From contig OY754982.1 of NCBI GenBank assembly GCA_963576475.1, positions 2,259,409 to 2,323,408 on the forward strand: 64,000 nucleotides of DNA, in the 5' to 3' direction. Below the pieces are notes generated by a model, which made no database searches, was not told where the DNA came from, and saw nothing but the letters and a program-made list of their open reading frames with translations. Below are positions 56,798 to 64,000 of the stretch, piece after piece. Position numbers and translations under genes: made by a program. The DNA comes from Molanna angustata. Lineage: Eukaryota; Arthropoda; Insecta; Trichoptera; Molannidae. The first letter of the stretch is position 1, and each line of letters starts with the position of its first letter.

Positions 56798-56945
56798 TAA
56801 ATTGACTTCTGTGCCGGCACCTTGAAATCGATTCCCAGTAGCGAAGAAATTTATTTTAAATGATCTCTCAAGCAATCATTGCTTCACTGGACTGAAAACA
56901 CCGATAAGTTGGGAGAAAATACCATTTGGATATAAACTCACCAAT
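56798..56945 (+). mobile_element. SINE family 2, copy 3
   Basis: GTGCCGGCACCTTGAAATCG, ATTCCCAGTAGCGAAGAAAT, AAGCAATCATTGCTTCACTG, GACTGAAAACACCGATAAGT correspond in order to copy 1 at 19954. The box A half of the head is lost. Confidence 0.58.
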
Positions 56946-57230
56946 TGCATTACGTAATATGTTGAATTGAAAAATAATATAGTAACCATATTATTTATAT
57001 AATTTTCATAACAATTATAACAAAACATTTATTAATTAGAAAAAATATGGACCTAGTGAGGTAATAGATTCCAATGCAATATTTATGTTTAGTTATATTG
57101 TATTCATTTGATGTATTATAGAAATAAATAAATAAAAAAAAAATACATAAGATACAAAAGAAAAAGGCGGCAATCGTGGTTTCACTGGGTTCACGAATCC
57201 AGACCCACGAGCACAGGCGACCAGAGTACC

Positions 57231-57271
57231 AGCCAGAATAGGCGAGTCACATGAGCTCGCCTGTTCTGGCT
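57231..57271. repeat. 41-bp hairpin
   Basis: AGCCAGAATAGGCGAG and CTCGCCTGTTCTGGCT are inverted with one mismatch around TCACATGAG. It is part of a short GC-richer stretch (57170-57275); no other copy recognised. Confidence 0.6.
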
Positions 57272-57629
57272 ATAATTTCTATAATTTGATATAGATAACG
57301 TAAGTAAATAACGTAAAAATATATAGTATATATTATGTTTTTAATAGTTAAAACATTTATTGAGATAAAAAAATTGTTTACGTACATAACACAAGAGAAA
57401 CTGACCAGAGAATAATGTGGACCACTTATTCTACAGAGTCATTGAGAACAGATTATCACCGAAATTTGTATGTCAACAGAGTATGCAGGAGTTTCAGTGG
57501 AGATTTGGACCCATTCGTCACAACTTTCTACTTTTGGAGCTACAACCTTTTAAAATACATATTATAAAGTTACACATACACCATAAGCAAACTACTGACT
57601 GACTTACAAATGCAAAAAAATCAATAAGA
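57272..57629. other. Gap, no gene
   Basis: A 61-codon plus-strand frame (57417-57602) has no recognisable motif and is not called. Confidence 0.35.
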
Positions 57630-57780
57630 CCAGCCCCCCTAGACAACGCGTCATTTAGCTCAAGAAAAGATTACACTCAATGTATGGAAGTGACAGTTGT
57701 CACGTGACAGGCAAAAGTTACTTCAATACATTGAGTTATCTATTCTTGAGCTAAATGACTGAATTGTCTATGGGGGCTGG
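57630..57780. mobile_element. 151-bp palindromic MITE
   Basis: CCAGCCCCCCTAGACAACGC at the left pairs with AATTGTCTATGGGGGCTGG at the right; further in, CATTTAGCTCAAGAA pairs with TTCTTGAGCTAAATG and ACTCAATGTAT with ATACATTGAGT. Near-complete foldback with a CACGTGACAGG centre. Single copy in this window. Confidence 0.78.
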
Positions 57781-57814
57781 GTACTTAAATTCAAATATTG
57801 ACAAGGTGTGACAA

Positions 57815-58262
57815 TTTATTAAATGTGCCTGTTATTCGAACTAGCTATGCCAGGAATGTTCTTGTTTATAGAACTTGTAAACAGTTTGATGCAAAGTTCG
57901 TGGGTCTTGACATGTTTGGCTCACCGGATATTTTTAAGAATATATTGAGGCTTTCTCAATGACTCATTTTCTTTTCCTAATTTTCCCATTCCTATCCATT
58001 GTCCTGTCCTAAACTTTTTAGCTTGTATGCATCTATTTTATGCTCAATATTGATTTTTTTCATATCCTTATTTAGTTCTTCTTTTTATCTTTTTGTACAC
58101 ATAAGTAGGTATATGGTAATTTTCATTGTTTCATCTTTTTTTTTGTAAGACCTTACCATAATAATTGAAGGCACAATTTTGGTATTGTAGATGTTAATTC
58201 ATTTCGAGTTTTTATGTTTATTACAAAAAACTGCATGTAACATTGAAAAAATAAAATATCTA
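57815..58262 (+). pseudogene. LINE ORF2 C-terminus plus 3' UTR, 5'-truncated
   Basis: The plus reading NVPVIRTSYARNVLVYRTCK, QFDAKFVGLDMFGSPDIFKN, ILRLSQ-stop (57823-57962) matches the last 45 residues of jockey/CR1-type ORF2 (RTxxxRNxxxxRTxxxYN, FKxxL). A T-rich 3' UTR with GTAAGACCTTACCAT follows, ending near AAAAAATAAAATATC. Confidence 0.68.
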
Positions 58263-58982
58263 ACTTTGAACTATAATTTGTCTGATACAAGGGGTAGCTT
58301 TATTCATGTAAGAGATATGAACAGTTGCAGTAACAGTCTATAGTGAACTATGTACATACATTACTATTATTATTGCACAATGCAAAACAATAAAAAAAAA
58401 ATAGAAAATTTTGTTGGTACAAATGAACAAATATCCATTCTTACAATTGAGAAAATAAAAACCCAACAGATAAGTAAAAAAAAATAACATTTTTAAATCT
58501 TTTTCATTGTATCTGTTTCTTTTATATAATTAAAACAATTCATTTATATATTTCTCTTCAATTTTGATCAATGTGTTACTGTTGAATGATAAACATAGGA
58601 AAAGCGTTTAACGAAAAAAGTATGAGGCTGATCAAAATGAAATAGTAACAAGGAGTGTTCGACTATGTAAATTTCACAACATTAAACAAATACTAGAATA
58701 TAGCCTTTAGGTTTTTTCTTATTCTCTCTTTCTGTCTACCCTAAAAAAGGGTAGAACTTAAAAATAAGAAAGCTATCATTTTCGTTCGATGAGCAAAAGA
58801 ACATTTTTTTTTTAATTTTGTTTATAATCAATGGCTGGAGACATCCATCATAAAAATATCACATACTAATCTTCTTGCCTAATAAATACAAAAATACACC
58901 TCATCATTAAATTACTGTTTGTGGGCGTCTTTATTCTATTCATCCTATTCATTCCGCAATATATACAAACTGTATCAAAGTA
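58263..58982. other. Gap, no gene
   Basis: AT-rich; CTACCCTAAAAAAGGGTAG near 58736 is a 19-bp hairpin. No other signal. Confidence 0.35.
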
Positions 58983-59486
58983 ATGAGTATTCAGCAAGGC
59001 TTCTCAATTGATATTGTTGACCAGCAAAATACCAATTATTTTAAGGAATTGGATAATTCGGGGAACTTACATATTTTAGCGTACAACTTGACAATTGAGG
59101 GAAAACGAGTGTCAGTTTTACACAGCATGGTTACAAAGGCTAAGGCTAGGGCAAAGGTGACATGTAATACACTACACAAATTTGAATGTCAACTGATTTT
59201 ATTGGTTGATAAATCAGAGTATATTTCTATACTAAAATTGGTTTTCACAAATGTAATGTCAATTGCTTTCTTGGCAAGCTTAATTGGGTTTGATATTCTT
59301 ATAAGACTACCATTGTTTCTTGTAGCCAACAAAATAAAGATCGTTTTCGGAATGATGTTGTACTTAACCAATGTTATAAAAATTATAATTATTATCATAG
59401 TACCAATAACACAAATAAAATTGCAATTTAAGGCAAAACAAAATCAAATAAATCAACAATCACCCAAAATTAAACAATATAATTAA
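58983..59486 (+). CDS. Orphan ORF, predicted membrane protein, function unknown
   Basis: 167 codons from ATG 58983 to TAA, much longer than expected by chance in DNA this AT-rich. Residues 1-80 are soluble-looking (SIDIVDQQNTNYFKELDNSG; KAKARAKVTCNTLHKFECQ). Two hydrophobic stretches follow, about 84-113 (LVFTNVMSIAFLASLIGFDI) and 119-143 (IVFGMMLYLTNVIKIIIIII), then a basic Gln/Lys-rich tail. No transposon family recognised and no duplicate in the window. It could be a single-exon gene, an exon, or a relic. No polyadenylation signal is obvious within 30 bp; AATAAAG occurs near 59588. Confidence 0.4.
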   Translation: MSIQQGFSIDIVDQQNTNYFKELDNSGNLHILAYNLTIEGKRVSVLHSMVTKAKARAKVTCNTLHKFECQLILLVDKSEYISILKLVFTNVMSIAFLASLIGFDILIRLPLFLVANKIKIVFGMMLYLTNVIKIIIIIIVPITQIKLQFKAKQNQINQQSPKIKQYN

Positions 59487-61304
59487 TACATAATACAGCT
59501 TGTAGATTGTTAACTTTCTAATTTAATTCATGACTATACTCAACATTAAAACAAACATGCAGTTATAATTTATGGATACCAATGTGAATAAAGAATATTA
59601 TTATTCATTCTCAATATAAGCAAAGGAGTTTTGCTATGAAAAAATTAGAATAAATAATAGAAGTAAAAAAAAAAACAGAAGATATAAATGGAAGAAGTAA
59701 GAACAATAAAATTTAATTGATATTATATCCATTTCAAATTAATACACTTATTTTAGGTATTAAACGTTCATAAAATCAACCCACTTTTAACTTTTGAAAT
59801 CACTTCACAAAATTACAAACTGTTGCTAGGATGCAGCCCAGAAAATATCATTCACCCAGTAGCCCTGTAGATTATTGTCGAAATGAGATGATTCTGAGAC
59901 AAAGTGACAGCTAAAAATCTATGCATTTTTAACTTCCGTGTGTACAGTTGAAATATTTATTAAATCTTGATTTTATTTTTAACAAAATTGTTTACATGGA
60001 CTTATGTATATTTTATTTAAACACATACATAATCATAAAAAATATACATATTATATTAATAACCTTACACACCAGTTTTCTTACATTAAAAGAACAAAAT
60101 ACATACAACACCATAGGACTTCACGACACATACTAAATTGATAAAATTGAAATAAAATATATCTCTAGATTAAAAACAAGAGATATATTATTTTATAATC
60201 AATAAAACAGTTAAATAATAAAGTTTATAATATATGGAATGACTGATAACTAAATAAAACATGATTATCACAAGAAAAACAAAAATGACAACAAACTGAT
60301 GCCTTCATGCATAAAGTAACAGTTATTTTGTGTAAATAAATTATTGTACATAGTATTAAAAATCATCAAATCATAACACTATTCTGCATACATTTTAATG
60401 AAATTTAACGAATATGGACATTGGAAATATTAGTAATCAAAATAAAGGATGAAAAAATCGTAAGTAGCAAAAAAATACAAAATGATTTTAAAAAGAAAGC
60501 ATCGAAAGCGAGGCATGCCAAGACATACATGTCACAAATGCATACACAAAATAGAAAGAAGTAACAAAAAAAGAATTGGTGCTCTGAAAGACTCACGGTG
60601 TGCGATCATCCATAACTTTAGGTATTACTGTCACCATAAGGCGGAATCATTACAGCTGCATTACCACTTATCTGGTGATGGAAAATTAACAACAATCAGT
60701 CGATTTTTGAGAAAACTACCAAAGTAAACACAAATTAGGCGTAAAAAGAAGAAATATTAACACATATAAGAAGCCGCTGACATAGAAAATGGCGATGTCA
60801 ATTTACTTCGCAGTATTGGAATTAAAGCGAAGCAAACGTTTAAAAAGTAGTCTAATAGTAAATGGAATAAATGCACAACCTAGTTGATCAATTTGATTGT
60901 GTTTTTTTATGAAATTAAATGAATATTACTCACCAATTCTTTATTGACAGATACTGACACCACTACATCAACTCGTCACTTTGTTCTGGAAGCAATGTTG
61001 CCAACTATTGAATAAAAAACACATATGCCCATATGTGAGAAGCGAAAATGTTGCGCAAGAAAGTACTCTAAGAAAATCAAATTGACAGAAATAGAATTTT
61101 ATATAGAAGGATTAATTTTGATTAAATTATTTTTTGTCAAAAGATACTATATAATTATCATATATAATCTAAGTATATAATATTCTTTCCATAATATGAA
61201 ATGTAGTGTGGGTCTTTTTATGTACTAAATAAATGAAAAAAAAACTGCTTTACAATTTGCGAAAAAACACTCATAAAACATATGCGATTAAAAAAATATT
61301 CGAT
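59487..61304. other. Gap with weak exon-like signals
   Basis: Plus strand 59831-59914 reads MQPRKYHSPSSPVDYCRNEM before a stop, too short to call. Minus strand near 60930-60950 has AAAGAATTGGTGAGTAATAT, a good splice-donor match, downstream of GGCAACATTGCTTCC; it could be a non-coding first exon running leftward. No transposon recognised. Confidence 0.3.
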
Positions 61305-61735
61305 TTACATATACATTGGTACAAGTAGATAAACAAGCCAAAAATAAAATAATATTTCTGGCGCAGTTCAGGGGTGACATCATTCTGTGCGAGACACCGT
61401 CACCTCATTTATAAGGACTGTTGCTTTCATTGTTTACAATTAAACTAATGTCTCAATAGATGGCGTTACAAAAAAAAGGTTTCCTCGTTACTTCATAGAT
61501 GGCAATAGTATAATTCCTTATTTTCGTGTATGGTTACACATTATTCAAATAGAACTTTCAAAAATTACATTGATAAGAGAACTTAATAAGAAGGCATAAT
61601 TGGTGAACATTGCGCAAGCGGCCGATGACAGGTCGTAAGCCCTGTAGGTGCCTTGAGTTTCTGGTTCTTCTATAATATCCCAACTTCGTCTCTGTTGAGA
61701 TGCTAAAAAGTTTGTCAATAAAAATTAAAACTATG
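61305..61735 (+). repeat. Dispersed repeat family R, copy 3
   Basis: CATTGGTACAAGTAGATAAA, GGCGCAGTTCAGGGGTGACA, GTGCGAGACACCGTCACCTC, CAATAGATGGCGTTACA, GGCATAATTGGTGAACATTG, GACAGGTCGTAAGCCCTGTA, AATATCCCAACTTCGTCTCT. It lacks the ATAAAGTGATCACGTAA stretch present in the other two copies (deletion after GCGCAAGCG). Confidence 0.7.
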
Positions 61736-63129
61736 AACGAAAAGACATTCCAACGAAAATTGAAAAAAACAGACTTTGTATCAAGAACTGAAGTAAAGTG
61801 TTGCTGTATTAAAAAAAAACTACTATATAGAACATACAATATTTACTTTAAATTATTGTCTTGAGACAATCGGCTCTATAATAATTATCATAAAAAAAAC
61901 CCTAAGGAATCTTTATAAAATATATTATTCTTCTATACATTGGAGTGGATCCCTGGATGGTCTAGATTCACAGTTTGAATTTGTACAGTGGGAGTAAAAG
62001 ATATAGAAACAGGATTTTCATTAATAGCTTTATATATAATTCTTCTATACCAACGTGTGTATAATCAAAAATACAACAGGCAAAATAACATCTTACATAG
62101 TTCACCACTCATTCTGAATTTTGCCTTTTTAAGGTGAGAGAATACTGACGTGGGATTTTATACACACATGTGTCATGCTTCCTTTTATAAGGTAATGCTC
62201 ACCCGCACACTTGTCGCTAGTTACCCCAAATTGTGTGGGTATGCCGGGATGGTGTGTGTTTATATTAACCAGCTAATAACAGGAAGGCCAACATTCAGGC
62301 AGGCAAGGAGTGCCTGTCAGGTCCGCTAGTATTATATAATATTTCATGTTAAATTTGACGAAATCACTTATTGTTTGAATCTGAGAAATTGATCTGTGGA
62401 ACAACTTTGAATATATTCAGGCAGTCAAATAAATAATAGAATAAAACTAAACAGATATTTTATATAATGTAATTATTTAAATAAATTAATTAATACAATG
62501 TTTTCACATTACATTCTAAATTATATACATATCATATGAATGAAATTTTTCACTCGTGCTTCATTCCTTGAAATACCTTGATTGTTGATTGATTAATGAC
62601 ATATTATGTCAATATGTTACCCTCTCGTAGTGAAGGTAGCGCTCAGGAAATTAGCATGCCATTTTTACATTGCATTTTTTTTTTTTTTTTAATTTTCTTA
62701 CAATATGGTATGTGTATTTACATAAGTATACAAAAAATTTTAACAAAAAATATTAAGATATGTTTATGAGTTCTTAACTATCTCAATCAGGTTAAAAACT
62801 GGTGTTCGGGAGAGGAGCATTGGTACTTTAAACATTACACATAGGTATTCATTTCGCAGTAAAATAAATATAATTACACACCAAAAAATTACAATTTTCA
62901 AGATCAACATTCACCAAAAATATGAACTTTTGAAGCTCTTGTAAATTTTTGATGATCTCTCAAATATCTAATACATGTAAGAGGTCATTCAAATCTTATA
63001 CTACTCACTAGTGTTGGTGAGCTAATGCATCTAGCTACTCGCTAGATGCTGGGTGCCAGTTAATGTCAAAGCTCTAATGTTTCGTCAATTTCATGTGGCT
63101 AACCAATATTTCCAGCTCAGAGAAGGAAT
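61736..63129. other. Gap with one candidate exon
   Basis: Minus strand 61933-62050 reads RRIIYKAINENPVSISFTPT, VQIQTVNLDHPGIHSNV-stop behind a possible acceptor (GTTGGTATAG). RIIYKAI loosely resembles the ILYKQVL of the next kinesin light chain repeat, so it may be a downstream exon of the gene at the right edge, but phase with the exon at 63164 was not resolved. 62664-62690 is a T-run that may be a minus-strand retroelement tail. Confidence 0.3.
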
Positions 63130-63135
63130 TTTATT
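63130..63135 (-). terminator. Polyadenylation signal AATAAA
   Basis: AATAAA on the minus strand, 28 bp after the TGA at 63164-63166. Position fits the end of the kinesin-light-chain-like transcript if this is its last exon. Confidence 0.45.
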
Positions 63136-63163
63136 AAAAGTTATATAATATTATAATATGATT

Positions 63164-63295
63164 TCAACTAATATTTTTTAAATAGTATGCGAAATTTCTT
63201 TTAATATTCACAATCTTTGGGTCATTTGGAATACCCATCGATAGATAGATTGCCATTGCTCTTATATAGTAGTTTTCAATCTCATCATATTTTTT
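63164..63295 (-). CDS. Kinesin-light-chain-like TPR protein, exon (last visible)
   Basis: Behind a textbook acceptor (TTATATTTCCAG on the minus strand, ending at 63296) the frame reads KKYDEIENYYIRAMAIYLSM, GIPNDPKIVNIKRNFAYYLK, NIS-stop. This follows the kinesin light chain repeat pattern GKYEEVExYYxRALxIY, GPDDPNVxKTKNNLAxxYLK. Joined in phase to the exon at 63921 the spacing between repeat halves is exactly as in kinesin light chains, which bind cargo through these TPRs. The gene stops inside the TPR array, whereas ordinary kinesin light chains continue; so this is a diverged, shortened paralogue, a pseudogene, or another exon follows. Confidence 0.7.
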   Translation of the reverse strand, partial: KKYDEIENYYIRAMAIYLSMGIPNDPKIVNIKRNFAYYLKNIS

Positions 63296-63479
63296 CTGGA
63301 AATATAAAAAATAATATAGATAAATATATCACATATAATTCTTTTTAGATCCACATACTTGAAAATGGCTAACTTTTATTGCATAAGTATAGATGTTGAT
63401 AGTAAATATTTAGATAGAATAATATAGATGAGAGTTTCTTAAAATTTTTAATAAAAAAAAAAACGTGTTTAAAATCAAT

Positions 63480-63720
63480 TCCACTATTTATTAAGACTAC
63501 ATATTTTCTTCATCTTTGGTTTCAATCTTGGGGATTGGTTGGCAGCAAAGCGATGCATCTCTTTGTCCACTATGCTTGGTCTTCACTGACTCTCTTCAAC
63601 TCAGAGTAGGAGGTACACTTCATGTCGTGGCACACCTGTTTTAGATACTCCTTGTGGGGACGCCCTATGTCAGTTACTCCCTCAACCAAAGTCTCTTGAA
63701 CAAATTGCCAGTTGGATAAA
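63480..63720 (-). pseudogene. Possible LINE C-terminal scrap inside the intron
   Basis: The minus reading GRPHKEYLKQVCHDMKCTSY, SELKRVSEDQA-stop-WTKR fits the GRPxxxYxxQ...SYxELKRxxxDRxxW pattern at the end of several insect LINE ORFs. It has one stop. It lies in the intron between the two kinesin-light-chain-like exons. Confidence 0.45.
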
Positions 63721-63920
63721 CAAAACCTTATTTATGGCTTCTAAGAATATGGTAATATCAGTGTCATATAAAAAAGAATGTGGATTCTTTGAAAGCGTAA
63801 GAATAGTCATAGTGACTAAAATCTTATGTAATTCACATTGGTTTATAATTTGGAACAAATGTGTTAAGTGCAAGAAAAATAATCAGCAGTTTGTTTTACT
63901 CAAATATTTCTTATACTGAC

Positions 63921-63998
63921 CAAGTATTGACAGATGATTGCCAAGTTACATAATTGTAGAGCAACACCAATGATATTATTTTCATTTTTTTCACGAAT
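63921..63998 (-). CDS. Kinesin-light-chain-like TPR protein, exon at the window edge
   Basis: Minus frame from the edge: IREKNENNIIGVALQLCNLA, IICQYL, then GTCAGTATAAG as donor (63920 downward). Kinesin light chains read IREKVLGKxHPDVAKQLNNL, ALLCQNQ at this place, so IREK, VA-QL-NLA and CQ are shared. The splice is phase 0 and the next exon starts with KKYDE where the family has GKYEE. The exon continues beyond 64000. Intron length is 625 bp. The gene runs right to left; earlier exons lie outside the window. Confidence 0.72.
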
Positions 63999-64000
63999 TG

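Noticed and set aside
59831..59914. Short exon reading MQPRKYHSPSSPVDYCRNEM
   Set aside because: 27 codons ending in a stop with no donor; noted in the gap entry only.
60482..60727. 81-codon basic, Cys/His-containing ORF as a zinc-finger protein
   Set aside because: Cys and His spacing fits no known finger and the frame has no supporting context.

Overview
This 64 kb window is AT-rich, intron- and transposon-dominated animal DNA. The repeat spectrum suggests an arthropod, most likely a moth or butterfly. The evidence is a jockey/CR1-type LINE whose ORF1 carries a baculovirus-FP-like C-terminus, Tc1 and mariner remnants, Penelope-like elements, TTAA-flanked foldback elements, tRNA-headed SINEs, and LINE tails in (ATGT)n. 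The taxon is inferred from family knowledge and not proven. No bacterial-style genes, operons, CRISPR array or rRNA are present.

Layout. 1-9 kb: hAT remnant, a complete but dead Tc1 element, truncated LINE pieces, foldback and dispersed repeats. 9.6-12 kb: two different Penelope-like elements (PLEs) with GIY-YIG endonuclease coding, one abutting a 354-bp (AT)n tract. 12.4-17 kb: a tRNA-headed SINE and an apparently full-length LINE with two intact ORFs. 18.1-19.5 kb: a 1.38 kb element with 20-bp perfect terminal inverted repeats, filled by a 41-bp minisatellite. 20-38 kb: SINEs, minisatellites, many 5'-truncated LINEs, several MITEs, a mariner deletion derivative, and a well-formed hammerhead-ribozyme-like fold at 30.4 kb. 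39-40.3 kb: two long palindromes built from the 3' module of a PLE, alternating with (AT)n. 42.3-45.9 kb: a 50-bp minisatellite split by a 2.66 kb LINE. 46-58 kb: sparse LINE fragments, nested foldback elements, SINEs. 58-64 kb: quieter sequence with an orphan 167-codon ORF and, at the right edge on the minus strand, two exons of a kinesin-light-chain-like TPR gene. This is the only recognisable host gene.

The most interesting signal is a shared RNA architecture at several loci: CTGANGA, one extra nucleotide, a stem, GAA, a tiny self-complementary stem III, then H. It matches type I hammerhead ribozymes that work as dimers. It occurs inside the PLE 3' modules and alone at 30.4 kb and 21.1 kb. 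Every PLE 3' end in the window abuts (AT)n, and four modules are arranged as two inverted pairs.

Limits: family assignments come from reading translated motifs by eye. Ends of repeats are accurate to a few bases only where terminal repeats or junctions are explicit; otherwise they are approximate.
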